DNA from: Mesorhizobium sp. ZC-5
GTDB lineage: Bacteria; Pseudomonadota; Alphaproteobacteria; Rhizobiales; Rhizobiaceae
Assembly (NCBI RefSeq): GCF_025753855.1
Contig: NZ_JAOWPT010000011.1
Span: forward strand, 62,001-126,000
Length of the DNA: 64,000 bases
Direction of reading: 5' to 3'
The translations under genes and the position numbers were made by a program. Position 1 is the stretch's first letter, and the number at the start of each line of letters is the position of its first letter. This document shows, in pieces, positions 26,456 through 35,060 of the stretch. The notes below the pieces were generated by a model, which saw nothing but the letters and a program-made list of their open reading frames with translations, was not told the origin of the DNA and made no database searches.

Positions 26456-26549
26456 CCCCGCCATCTCCACCGCGCCGTGCTCCGTTTGCTGCGTCCGGCC
26501 GAAGCGGCGACGCGGCGGCTGATCATCGTGGCGGCGCGCGGCATTATCG

Positions 26550-26720
26550 TTCCGCCCCCTCCACCACGCTCCGCGTGGTCCCCTCCCCCGTAAACGGGAG
26601 AGGATCAAGGTCGTGCCGGCTTCACCGCTTCGGATCCTCCCTTGCACAGCGGGGGAGGGGGACCGCCGAAGGCGGTGGAGGGGGCAGAGCGACAGTCTCC
26701 GGCGGTGGAGGGGGCATCGC
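26550..26720. repeat. Cluster of GC-rich palindromic repeats (second)
   Basis: Contains a CCACGC/GCGTGG stem within CCCTCC arms (26558-26590), a CCGCCGAAGGCGG stem, and two direct copies of GGCGGTGGAGGGGGCA at 26671-26686 and 26701-26716 (period 30). This block stops and frame-shifts the host gene. Confidence 0.65.
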
Positions 26721-27270
26721 AAAACCGCACGTCACCCGTCCGCTCACCCTGCCGCTTTTCGACCGGCTTCCGCGCTGGAATATCCGCGCCCGCCGTCCGG
26801 CCGCCAACAGCGTGCCGCGCATCTCGGTGCCCGGCATTACCACGCCGTTTCCCATCGTGCCCCGCCGCATGCCAGCGCCCGGCGACCCGGTCGACACCAC
26901 GCGCCTCGGCCGCCGGCTCGCCACACTTTCCTCGGCTCTCGACGGCCAGCCGCGCCAGGCAAAACGCTTCGCCCGCTGGCGCGCGCGCCGCGACGCGATC
27001 CGCGCGGAGGAAAAAAGCCGTGACACCACCACGCAAAGTGGCCATCTCCCACAAGTCGGCCGCCGGCCGCATCGGAACTGGCCACTGCGCCCCGGCCGCC
27101 CGCCCGGCTGGCGCCGAAAGCCAGACCACGAGGTCCACGAGGTTCTTGACGTCGTCCACGGCTTGGCCTTCTGGGCGCTGGAGCGTCGCGACACCTCCTG
27201 ACGGAGTCCGCCAGGAAAGGCCGTCAGATAGGCTAGGTCTGTTTACCGATAGGTCGCGAAGGACGCCGGG

Positions 27271-27364
27271 TCACTCCCACTCCATTATATCCTAGCACAT
27301 AAACCTTTGATTTCAATCAGGAATAATCTTTCAAATTTTTTGCATACCGTCAAAAATACCGTCA
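27271..27364. other. Candidate island attachment end: guaA 3'-like sequence plus short direct repeats
   Basis: On the minus strand 27285-27271 reads Met-Glu-Trp-Glu-stop, and its last 12 bases equal the usual end of guaA (Glu-Trp-Glu-stop), a known integration site of genomic islands. No guaA body is present. Seventy bases further right two direct copies of ATACCGTCA occur at 27344-27352 and 27356-27364 (period 12), like arm-type sites near integrases. No integrase gene is visible in the window. Inference only. Confidence 0.35.
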
Positions 27365-27678
27365 CAAAACTGCCTAAATCCAAATCTGCGACAGAACAGG
27401 TCGCTGTATCCGAACACCGCCGATCTCCGCACGGTTCAAGTGTTCCTCTCGCATACGCATGTTGCGCCGCGCTGCTCTTAAGCAGAGAGTTTACACATGG
27501 CAGAAAAGTTGGTCGAGGCCGGTCTTGAGATCGATACTGGAGAGTGGGCTCACGCGTCGGTTCGAACAGAGCGACAGGGCTACACATCCACTGGGCATGG
27601 TTTGCGGTTCATACGCCGCACGAGTGAACGCTGGCTGGGTGCGTCGTTCCTGCTGGCAAGTCACCCCACGCTTCACGG
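27286..27678. other. Spacer between possible attachment site and IS6 element
   Basis: About 390 bases. The part up to 27400 is clearly more AT-rich than its surroundings, which suggests foreign origin. Short open frames exist on both strands but none shows a recognisable family or a convincing ribosome site. I see no gene here. Confidence 0.5.
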
Positions 27679-28496
27679 GGCTCTGTCGCAAACGGCACGG
27701 TAACGTTGTCTGGAGCATGAAAGCTCTTCCATTTCAGGGGAGCTCGTCGATGTTCAGTGGCCGCCACTTCGACCAAACGGCAATCCTGCTGTGCGTACGC
27801 TGGTATCTGGCTTATAATCTCAGCCTTCGTGATCTGGAAGTGATGATGGCCGAGCGCGGCATTCACGTCGACCATTCCACGGTCCATCGTTGGGTCGTTC
27901 ATTTCGCGCCGCTGCTGCTTGAACGCTTCAACCGGAGAAAACGTTCGGTCACCGGCAAGTGGCACGTTGATGAAACTTATATCCGGGTGCGCGGCCGCTG
28001 GATGTATCTCTACCGCGCCGTCGACAGCGTGGGCGACACGGTCGAGTTCTTCTTCAGCGAAAACCGTGATCTGCCGACCACCAAGCGCTTCATCCGCAAA
28101 GCGCTGAACCGTCATGGCCGACCAGATCGTATCGTCATTGATGGTAACCAGACTAACCGGGAAGCAATCATTGCGTGCGATGGCGAGAGCCGGCTTCGGG
28201 ATCGCAACGGCTACTGAAGCGGATCCGCATCCGGCAAAGTCCATACTTGAACAACAGGATCGAACAGGACCATCGTCGAATCAAGCGCCGGATCCGGCCC
28301 ATGCTCGGCTTCAAAATCGACCACCTGCGCAGCAACCATCCTGTGCGGCATTGAAATGATTTACATGATGCGGAAACGACAGGCGAGGTACGCGCACAAT
28401 CCAGCACCGTCACTTGTCGAACAGTTTGAAGTCCTGGCCGCGTAAAAAATGAGCAGAAGCCTTTCCGCGTCTCACCTTCGAGTTTGCGACAGAGCC
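27679..28496 (+). mobile_element. IS6-family insertion sequence, 818 bp
   Basis: Perfect 15-bp terminal inverted repeats: GGCTCTGTCGCAAAC at 27679-27693 and its complement at 28482-28496. Length and a single transposase gene fit the IS6 family. The 8 bases outside the two ends differ, so no target duplication remains; together with the truncated IS6 copy on its right this suggests a deletion after replicative transposition. Confidence 0.9.
27717..28445 (+). pseudogene. IS6-family transposase, frameshifted
   Basis: The gene fills the IS (about 240 codons, normal for the family). The first 166 codons are intact: zinc/HTH region, first catalytic Asp in WHVDETYIRVRGRW and second Asp in IVIDGNQTN. 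After RLRDRNGY the frame stops at 28217; a single-base indel near 28210 shifts the rest. The shifted frame continues with LKRIRIRQSPYLNNRIEQDHRRI, which contains the third catalytic residue (Glu), and a second indel near 28335 returns to the first frame for IEMIYMMRKRQARYAHNPAP and the end at 28445. The full DDE triad is therefore encoded but not in one frame, so the element is probably inactive unless frameshifting occurs. Confidence 0.88.
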
Positions 28497-28584
28497 ACGG
28501 AAACCGGTAGTAGAGCCAAACGGCTCGCGCGATGATCTCCGGCGGAAAGCGATGGTTCTTGTAACGGGCAGCGGCTTCAGACAT
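28497..28584 (-). pseudogene. 5' remnant of a second IS6-family transposase
   Basis: On the minus strand the first 29 codons (MSEAAARYKNHRFPPEIIA, then RAVWLYYRFP) are the typical N-terminus of an IS6-family transposase. They run directly into the right inverted repeat of the IS at 28496 and are cut off there. The rest of this gene is not found on the other side of the IS, so it was deleted. A GGGGCTGTCACA-like sequence near 28630 may be its outer terminal repeat. Confidence 0.78.
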
Positions 28585-28717
28585 GTGCCGATGCCTAGCG
28601 TCAAACCTTTACCGAGAAGACAATGTGACAGCCCCGTCCAGGCTCATTCCAGGTTTCCGTTACCATCGATAGAGTGGATTGGTTGCGTATAGGCAGCGCG
28701 GCTCAGTCGCAATCTCG

Positions 28718-29089
28718 CTACGACGTCGCGATGGGTTGAAGGGAAGGAATTTCCTTCAGCAGTTCGCGCAGCATCGCCACGAAAAGAACGACGATCGGCG
28801 ATTTTTCCGCCTCGGCCTTCCGATAGAGGCTGAACTCCCGCATCATCGCCGACCAGGTGCCGCCAAGTTTTACCAGCGTACCATCGCGCAGGTCTTTCTC
28901 GAAGGCGTGGATCGGACCCGCGGCAATCCGGTCCGATGACAAGACAAGTGCCTTGGTGGCAGAGATCGAGGCGGTCGAGATCACATTTTTCGGTACCGCC
29001 ACGCCGTCGCGGCGGACCCATTCGTCGAAGCGCACCCGCAGGATGCCGCCGACGTCCGGCATCACCCAGGCGTAGCCGGCAAGCATCTT
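28718..29089 (-). pseudogene. LysR-family regulator, C-terminal fragment
   Basis: About 122 codons equal to the end of a LysR effector-binding domain: AWVMPDVGGILRVRFDEWV, STASISATKALVLSSDRIAA, LVKLGGTWSAMMREFSLYRK and the closing VAMLRELLKEI helix. The HTH domain and first half of the effector domain are absent; at about 29090 the sequence changes to the NACHT-like fragment in another frame. A Met happens to open the fragment, but it would be only a third of a LysR protein. Confidence 0.72.
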
Positions 29090-29687
29090 CGGCTTCCGCC
29101 TCTTCTCCAGTTGCCTCTTTACGAAGGCGTTCGTGCGGGAGGAGCTCGTTGATCAGTGCCTGGTCAATTGAGGGACGCCACGCATAGGGGCGGCTTGAAA
29201 TATAAATGTGCGCCCGTTGCAGCGCTCCCTGGAGACGTGCCGCGAAGGCGCCAATCGCCGATTCGAATGCACGCGGCTCGGAAAGACGGATTTCGTCGAC
29301 AGAGTCGAGGAAGAACCAAGCTTCGTCGGACCCGTGCAGCCAAGCTTCGAACGATCCTGAAGACCCCACCTCGAAGGCGGAGCCAAAGGTGTCATCGATG
29401 TCTTCAAGCCGCAGGAAAAATGACGGCTGACCAGCGCTGGCCATGCGTTCAGCCGCTGATTTCAGCTCATAGGTTTTACCTGCGCCGGCATCAGCGAGGA
29501 TGATGACGCGGTGTTGATCGAGGAGGTTTTGCCAGGTCTTGCGATCGCCGCGACTTAAGCTTGGCCATAGTTGGTCAAGCGGGACCTCGTCCGTCAGATA
29601 GGGCGCCGGGACCGGTGTAAAGCCGCGCTGTAGCGCGGAACTGCCGACATCAAATATTATCGTGCACGAAGCTTGCGACCGCGCTGG
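29090..29687 (-). pseudogene. NACHT/STAND-type NTPase fragment
   Basis: An open minus-strand frame from 29687 encodes SSALQRGFTPVPAPYLTDEV, then a Walker A loop in ILADAGAGKTYELKSAAERMA, a Walker B-like AWFFLDSVDEIRLSEPRAF and HIYISSRPYAWRP, the layout of NACHT-family NTPases. Such proteins often act in antiphage defence. No ATG, GTG or TTG start is available upstream of 29444 in this frame, and the homology ends at about 29090 where the LysR fragment begins, so both ends are damaged. It is a relic of a larger gene. Confidence 0.68.
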
Positions 29688-30119
29688 TCACGGCACCACG
29701 CAACAAGGGGCGCAATCGCGACTGGCCATAGGCTAACATTACTTCGCAAGTAGATACCCCCTCCCTTTTGACGGAACATAACAGTTTCTCACGCACTGAC
29801 TAGACTGACGCCGCAAGTCGAAATTAACCTCTCTTTTCGCACCCGATGGATAACGCCCGTTCTCAGATAGGTCCCAAGGGCGACCGTTTGTCGTGGCTGC
29901 CCGTCTAAATGAAGAATGGCAGCTATCAGGATGGCCGGCGCGAGCAACGAAAGGCAACAACGGGCGCGTTGCGGCCTGGCAGGTTCGGGGCCGAGAGCAG
30001 ACCGGCAGCTTCGGGCCTGCGAATATTCTAGAGCGGATCAGGTGTGGGCATTGTCGGAACCTGACCCTTACAACAAACTGCAATGCCTGGATAAGGTCAG
30101 TTGCGGTCGTGACGCTGCG
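29688..30119. other. Intergenic region, no gene seen
   Basis: About 430 bases between the NACHT relic and the DUF1488 gene. Open frames on the plus strand are continuous but lack family character and a ribosome site. I see no supported feature. Confidence 0.45.
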
Positions 30120-30386
30120 TTACAGGAAATCGCTTCGTGTCAGCAGGTAGACGTTCCTGCGGCCGTGCGAATAGGCTTTTTGCGCGACGGCATGGATTTT
30201 ATCGCGGGCGCTGTCGAATGCCGCCAGATAGCCCGCTTCGGCCGTCGGTGCAGCCGATTTGGCGGTTGCGAGCGCGTCGAGTTCGACCCCGAAGGGTATT
30301 TCAAACATGCCGTCATGGCCGATAAAGCGGACACGCTGCCCGGCTTCGTCGTAACTGCGGCTTCGGTTTGGAAAAGTCAGTGTCAT
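30120..30386 (-). CDS. DUF1488-family small protein
   Basis: 88 residues. The start MTLTFPNRSRSYDEAGQRVRF, followed by GHDGMFEIPFGVELDALA, is the DUF1488 pattern; the C-terminus contains AYSHGRRNVYLLTRSDF. Soluble and without signal. DUF1488 proteins are frequent in Hyphomicrobiales, often next to stress genes, with unknown role. It is followed on the same strand by no close gene and preceded 16 bases upstream by the hypothetical gene ending at 30402. Confidence 0.78.
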   Translation of the reverse strand: MTLTFPNRSRSYDEAGQRVRFIGHDGMFEIPFGVELDALATAKSAAPTAEAGYLAAFDSARDKIHAVAQKAYSHGRRNVYLLTRSDFL

Positions 30387-30401
30387 GATCTCAAGCTCCG
30401 G

Positions 30402-30698
30402 TTAGAACCGCGTGGCAAACGTCTGCCGGAGACTCGATGCCCGGCGTCTCCTAGCATTGCGCGCATTAAGAAAGATCATCGTCGAGGTGGCTTCGGTTTC
30501 GCCGAGGCCGGCCATCGGCCGGCCTTCCAGCTCCGCCGGCGCGCCGCTGAAAACGTGATAGATCGTCCACGACTTGTCCGGTTCGACCCGTCGACCGTAA
30601 TGGTGGCTCATGTCGCCGTGATCCGGCGCGCCGCCTTCGTTTTCCCAAATGCCCAGTTCGCGCGCTTTGGAATCTTCTCGATGGTTATAGTCGTTCAT
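30402..30698 (-). CDS. Small hypothetical protein
   Basis: About 98 residues from the ATG at 30698, which has GAGAGG upstream. The sequence is polar and His/Glu-rich in the first half (NDYNHREDSKARELGIWENEG, YGRRVEPDKSWTIYHVFSG), and contains a GRPMAGLGETEATSTMIFLN segment; the C-terminus is Arg-rich. The WTIYHVFSG and GETEA parts look like a small folded domain known from other rhizobial stress-associated hypothetical proteins, but I do not recognise a family. It probably shares a transcript with the DUF1488 gene. Confidence 0.6.
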   Translation of the reverse strand: MNDYNHREDSKARELGIWENEGGAPDHGDMSHHYGRRVEPDKSWTIYHVFSGAPAELEGRPMAGLGETEATSTMIFLNARNARRRRASSLRQTFATRF

Positions 30699-30770
30699 GA
30701 CGGCACCTCTCAATGTGGGATAAAAGCCCGCAGCAGCCGATGGGGTAGCTGGCGCTGCGGAAAGATTGCG

Positions 30771-30893
30771 CTACCAGGCACCGCCAAAAAACGTCGAATA
30801 GACGATGACGACGAGCGCGGCAGCGACCGCAACCCGGATCAAAAAGCTGCGGTAATCGAAAACAAAAATATCTGGCGTAAGGTGATTTTTCAC
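30771..30893 (-). CDS. 40-residue single-helix membrane microprotein (GTG start)
   Basis: A GTG codon at 30893 has GGAGG six bases upstream. The product starts MKNHLTPDIFVFDYRSFLIR and continues into a hydrophobic helix VAVAAALVVIVYSTFFGG, ending AW. This is one membrane segment with a short soluble N-terminus, resembling small stress-linked rhizobial membrane peptides. It lies 73 bases upstream of the gene starting at 30698 on the same strand. The ribosome site, the amphipathic layout and the position support a real gene despite its size. Confidence 0.6.
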   Translation of the reverse strand: MKNHLTPDIFVFDYRSFLIRVAVAAALVVIVYSTFFGGAW

Positions 30894-31063
30894 GGGTGGC
30901 CTCCTTTGTAATTTGATTATCGGCCAGAAATTTACCCTACCACACAGATAATGATCTGTGCCGCGCAAAACAATTTTAAATAAATATTCGCCGCCGGGCT
31001 TTTTTTGATAAATTACTGCCCGAGGCAATACTTTTAATATTTCGCGCTCGCGAATTAAATGTC

Positions 31064-31088
31064 TGGCACTCCTATCAATCGAGTGCCA
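31064..31088. promoter_or_regulatory. CIRCE operator (HrcA site) before groES
   Basis: TGGCACTC and GAGTGCCA separated by 9 bases, the CIRCE arrangement. It lies 58 bases upstream of the groES start and predicts HrcA repression and heat induction of this groESL copy. Confidence 0.9.
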
Positions 31089-31145
31089 ATGAGCGTATGA
31101 AGGTGTGTGGCTGCCCAATGCGCCGGCCGCAGAAAGAATTCCCAA

Positions 31146-31478
31146 ATGAAATTCCGGCCACTTCACGACCGCGTCGTCATTCGACGTGCGGAAGGCGATA
31201 TCAAATCCAAAGGCGGGATCATCATTCCCGACAATGCCAAGGAAAAACCCCAGCAAGGCGAAGTCGTCGTCGTCGGACCGGGTTCCCGCGACGAAAGCGG
31301 CAAGCTCGTTCCGCTGGATGTCGCCCCTGGCGACATCGTGCTTTTCGGCAAATGGTCAGGCACCGAAATCAAGATCGACAATGAGGATCTGCTGATCGTC
31401 AAGGAGGCCGACATCATGGCCATCGTCGACAGGCCGAAGGCGGACAAGTCGAAGGCGGCTGAAAAGAAAGCCGCCTGA
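31146..31478 (+). CDS. groES: Co-chaperonin GroES
   Basis: 110 residues, a little longer than the usual 95-104 owing to a Lys/Ala-rich tail ([13 protein letters not shown]). Conserved parts are [12 protein letters not shown], the mobile loop [32 protein letters not shown] and [15 protein letters not shown]. It caps the GroEL ring. The ATG follows AAAGAATT-type weak spacing, but similarity leaves no doubt on the start. It is 49 bases ahead of groEL under one CIRCE site. Rhizobia usually have several groESL operons; this one lies in an accessory context. Confidence 0.95.
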   Translation: MKFRPLHDRVVIRRAEGDIKSKGGIIIPDNAKEKPQQGEVVVVGPGSRDESGKLVPLDVAPGDIVLFGKWSGTEIKIDNEDLLIVKEADIMAIVDRPKADKSKAAEKKAA

Positions 31479-31503
31479 TCGCAATCTTCGCCCGCAAAAT
31501 TAA

Positions 31504-33156
<1,653 letters not shown>

Positions 33157-33228
33157 CCGATGCCTCAACCCTTCGGCCATCGCGGCCTGAAGACGAAACC
33201 GAAGCAGGAAACCGGAAGGACCATCTCC

Positions 33229-33621
33229 ATGGCCGTGCAGAACAACACCAAACAATCCCTGGCGCAGCGCTGGGAAAGCTATCAGCCCTCCAAATCGGTG
33301 GTTGCCTGGGCATGCGTTGCGACCGCGATTGCAACCATGTTCATCGGCTTCAGCTGGGGCGGATGGGTCACCGGCGGCACCTCGCGGACACTGGCGACGA
33401 CTGCCGGCGACGTGGCGCGCGGCGAACTCGCTTCGGTCGTCTGCGTCGAGAAGTTCAAGGCCGCTCCTGATTCGGCCGCCAAGCTCATCGAGCTCAATGC
33501 CATAACCGACAGCTACAAGCGGCGGCAGTTCGTCGAGACCGGTGGCTGGGCCACCATGCCTGGGCAGACATCTCCAGACCGGCGTGCCGCCGAAGGTTGT
33601 GCCCTCGCGCTCGCAATCTGA
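33229..33621 (+). CDS. Small single-helix membrane protein downstream of groEL
   Basis: About 130 residues from MAVQNNTKQSLAQRW; GGAAGGA lies upstream. One membrane helix at about residues 24-42 (VVAWACVATAIATMFIGFSWGGW) is followed by an extracytoplasmic part with two Cys (VVCVEKF, GCALALAI), LIELNAITDSYKRRQFVETGGWATMPG and a PDRRAAEGC end. Related proteins accompany stress chaperonin genes in Hyphomicrobiales. Probably in the groESL transcript (73 bases after groEL). No function assigned. Confidence 0.72.
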   Translation: MAVQNNTKQSLAQRWESYQPSKSVVAWACVATAIATMFIGFSWGGWVTGGTSRTLATTAGDVARGELASVVCVEKFKAAPDSAAKLIELNAITDSYKRRQFVETGGWATMPGQTSPDRRAAEGCALALAI

Positions 33622-33692
33622 CCTCTCGCGACAAGACCAACCGCCGGGCATACGCTCGGCGGACTTTTTCCCACCGAGCAAGGAACCTGACG

Positions 33693-33860
33693 ATGATCGC
33701 CTATCAACCCAAACCCAGTGTATCGCCTGTCCTTAAAGAGACCGAGGAAAACCGGTTCGAGCGTATTCGCAAGGAGATCGCGGACAGGCATCGCAAAGCC
33801 GATACCGATGGAACACGCCGCCGTGACAGGCAAACGGCGGAGGATAACCGTCTCATCTAG
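33693..33860 (+). CDS. 55-residue charged small protein
   Basis: AAGGA precedes the ATG at 33693. The product starts MIAYQPKPSVSPVLKETEEN and is Arg/Asp-rich (FERIRKEIADRHRKADTDG), likely one long helix in its middle. No family recognised. It sits between two other small genes on the same strand and is probably cotranscribed with them. Support is ribosome site, codon use and context only. Confidence 0.5.
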   Translation: MIAYQPKPSVSPVLKETEENRFERIRKEIADRHRKADTDGTRRRDRQTAEDNRLI

Positions 33861-33888
33861 GGGCGAAAACGAGACCCGTGAGAAATGC

Positions 33889-34167
33889 ATGTCGACCCGC
33901 ACCACCCACTCCGTCGTCCACTTCTCCGCGCCCTTCGCACTGCGCGGGGTCGACGAGATCCTGCCGCCCGGCGATTATGCGATCGACGAGGACGAAGAAC
34001 TCATCGATGGAATTTCCTGGCTCGCCTATCGGCGCGTCGCGACGTTCATCCATTTTCCTTCGGTGGCGTCGAACAGCAGGACAAGCCAACTGATTGCGAT
34101 CGATCATGCCGAACTCGAAGCGGCGTTACAGCAGGATCGGACAAAAGAGCATGATGGATCAAGATAG
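33889..34167 (+). CDS. Conserved rhizobial hypothetical protein (about 92 residues)
   Basis: Starts MSTRTTHSVVHFSAPFALRG with VDEILPPGDYAIDEDEELIDGISWLAYRRV and a hydrophobic strand segment TFIHFP. The 'FxLxGVDxxLPPGDYxVxxDEELIDGxS' layout is one I recognise from many Mesorhizobium/Bradyrhizobium hypothetical proteins, without known function. No signal or membrane helix. It overlaps the next gene by 17 bases, supporting a shared transcript. Confidence 0.68.
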   Translation: MSTRTTHSVVHFSAPFALRGVDEILPPGDYAIDEDEELIDGISWLAYRRVATFIHFPSVASNSRTSQLIAIDHAELEAALQQDRTKEHDGSR

Positions 34168-34408
34168 GCAGAAATTGCCAGTCCATCGTTTTGCGATTGG
34201 CCAGACCGTCCGCCTGCAGAGCAGCTTTGACATGGCTCTCAGGACCGCTGAACTTTACCGCATCACCGGCACGCTGCCCTCGCGGGACAATTCACCGCAA
34301 TACCGCATCCGCAGCGACCAGGAGCGGCACGAGCGGGTTACGACCGAAGACAGCCTTGAGGAAGTGGAAACGCCTCAAGGCGGCGCTACCCCGAACAAAG
34401 GAGCCTAA
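34151..34408 (+). CDS. Small hypothetical protein (about 85 residues)
   Basis: Starts MMDQDRQKLPVHRFAIGQTV and contains FDMALRTAELYRITGTLPSRDNS followed by PQYRIRSDQERHERVTTEDSLEE. The pattern 'F-G-x-V-x-L ... Y-R-I ... P-x-Y-R-I-R-x-x-E-x-x-E-R' occurs widely in Hyphomicrobiales small proteins next to chaperonin or stress genes. Probably a small beta-barrel fold. It overlaps the upstream gene and lies three bases before the next start. Confidence 0.66.
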   Translation: MMDQDRQKLPVHRFAIGQTVRLQSSFDMALRTAELYRITGTLPSRDNSPQYRIRSDQERHERVTTEDSLEEVETPQGGATPNKGA

Positions 34409-34411
34409 AAA

Positions 34412-34555
34412 ATGGCCAAAGGCCAGCAACGCAGCAATCGCGAAATTCGTAAACCGAAGAAGCAGAAGGCGGCGGCAAAACCTGAAAGCACGTTTGGCAG
34501 CCAGATCAAACTCGCTGCAAATGCAAACGCTCCGGGTGGCAAGGACAAGCGCTGA
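34412..34555 (+). CDS. 47-residue basic small protein
   Basis: AAAGGAG precedes the ATG. The sequence MAKGQQRSNREIRKPKKQKA and the rest (AAKPESTFGSQIKL to GKDKR) is strongly basic, disordered-looking, and of a kind seen in many rhizobial genomes as a conserved small hypothetical protein. The basic N-terminal half could bind nucleic acid; that is a guess. It follows the previous stop by three bases. Confidence 0.66.
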   Translation: MAKGQQRSNREIRKPKKQKAAAKPESTFGSQIKLAANANAPGGKDKR

Positions 34556-34585
34556 CTGCTGGCGTAATCTGCCGAGATCGCATCG

Positions 34586-34840
34586 ATGAAGGTAGTGATC
34601 GAATTCTACCGCACCCGCAGTTCCGATGACGCGCATGCACTCGTTGGGCGCGAGGTGCGGGAGGCACACGATGTTGCCGATGCCATCGAATTCGGACAGC
34701 GCCTGTCACAGACTCTCGATATGCCGCAGCGACCTGACGCGATGACCATAATCGACGCAGACGGCGAAACACTCCATTCCTGTGTTGTCGACGCCGATGC
34801 AATCAACAAAGGCGATCATCATGAAACGCCAGAACAATGA
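34586..34840 (+). CDS. Small hypothetical protein (84 residues)
   Basis: MKVVIEFYRTRSSDDAHALVG, then DVADAIEFGQRLSQTLDMPQRPDAMTIIDADGETLHSCVV. The layout (strand, helix, strand, helix, strand) suggests a small alpha/beta fold; similar short proteins occur in Hyphomicrobiales stress clusters. No family name known to me. It follows the basic protein gene by 30 bases. Confidence 0.62.
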   Translation: MKVVIEFYRTRSSDDAHALVGREVREAHDVADAIEFGQRLSQTLDMPQRPDAMTIIDADGETLHSCVVDADAINKGDHHETPEQ

Positions 34841-34979
34841 ATTTCGCGACGGCTATCAGGGCATGTTCGAGGGTTCCGCTTTCTGTCGGCACGGGCGCGT
34901 TGGCAATGCCGGGCAGGATGGACCTGCGTGCAGCGGATTTCCTCAGTGCCTTCGACGCAGCGGGCCGTTCAGCCGATGA
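34821..34979 (+). CDS. Possible very small gene, uncertain
   Basis: An ATG at 34821 with AAAGG upstream opens a 52-codon frame (MKRQNNEFRDGYQGMFEGS...). A second frame from 34837 to 35067 (MNFATAIRACS..., with MDLRAADFLSAFDAAGRSAD inside) overlaps it and the following gene. The two may be parts of one gene broken by an indel near 34900, or neither is real. Listed because the 180 bases between the 84-residue gene and the transglutaminase gene hold nothing better. Confidence 0.25.
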   Translation: MKRQNNEFRDGYQGMFEGSAFCRHGRVGNAGQDGPACSGFPQCLRRSGPFSR

Positions 34980-35060
34980 AATCGCACGTGAAGTCTATCC
35001 TCATGGCCACTGCACGTCCTACATGCTGACAGGCGCAGTTTTTCCGTTAGGCGCACCCGC

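Larger units (their letters stand above)
26312..27201 (+). pseudogene. Conserved Mesorhizobium-type hypothetical gene disrupted by GC-rich repeats
   Basis: The first part (from 26312, with GGAAGGA upstream) encodes MDWTAAIEKNREALKRIL followed by ALVAMAG, then after a repeat resumes with LPRHLHRAVLRLLRPAEAATRRLIIVAARG. The second part, in another frame from about 26730, encodes LTLPLFDRLPRW, then RISVPGITTPFPI, RFARWRARRDA, LRPGRPPGWR, and ends HGLAFWALERRDTS. I recognise these segments as pieces of one rhizobial conserved hypothetical protein. Two blocks of GC-rich palindromic repeat DNA (26400-26455 and about 26550-26720) sit between them; the first preserves frame, the second ends the frame at 26593 and shifts it. 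Function unknown; in its present form it is probably not made as a full protein. Confidence 0.6.

Noticed and set aside
26400-26720. CRISPR-like repeats
   Set aside because: The repeats are GC-rich palindromic dispersed elements without regular spacers.
27459-27716. N-terminal extension of the IS6 transposase
   Set aside because: It would cross the left inverted repeat; transposase homology starts at the Met at 27717.
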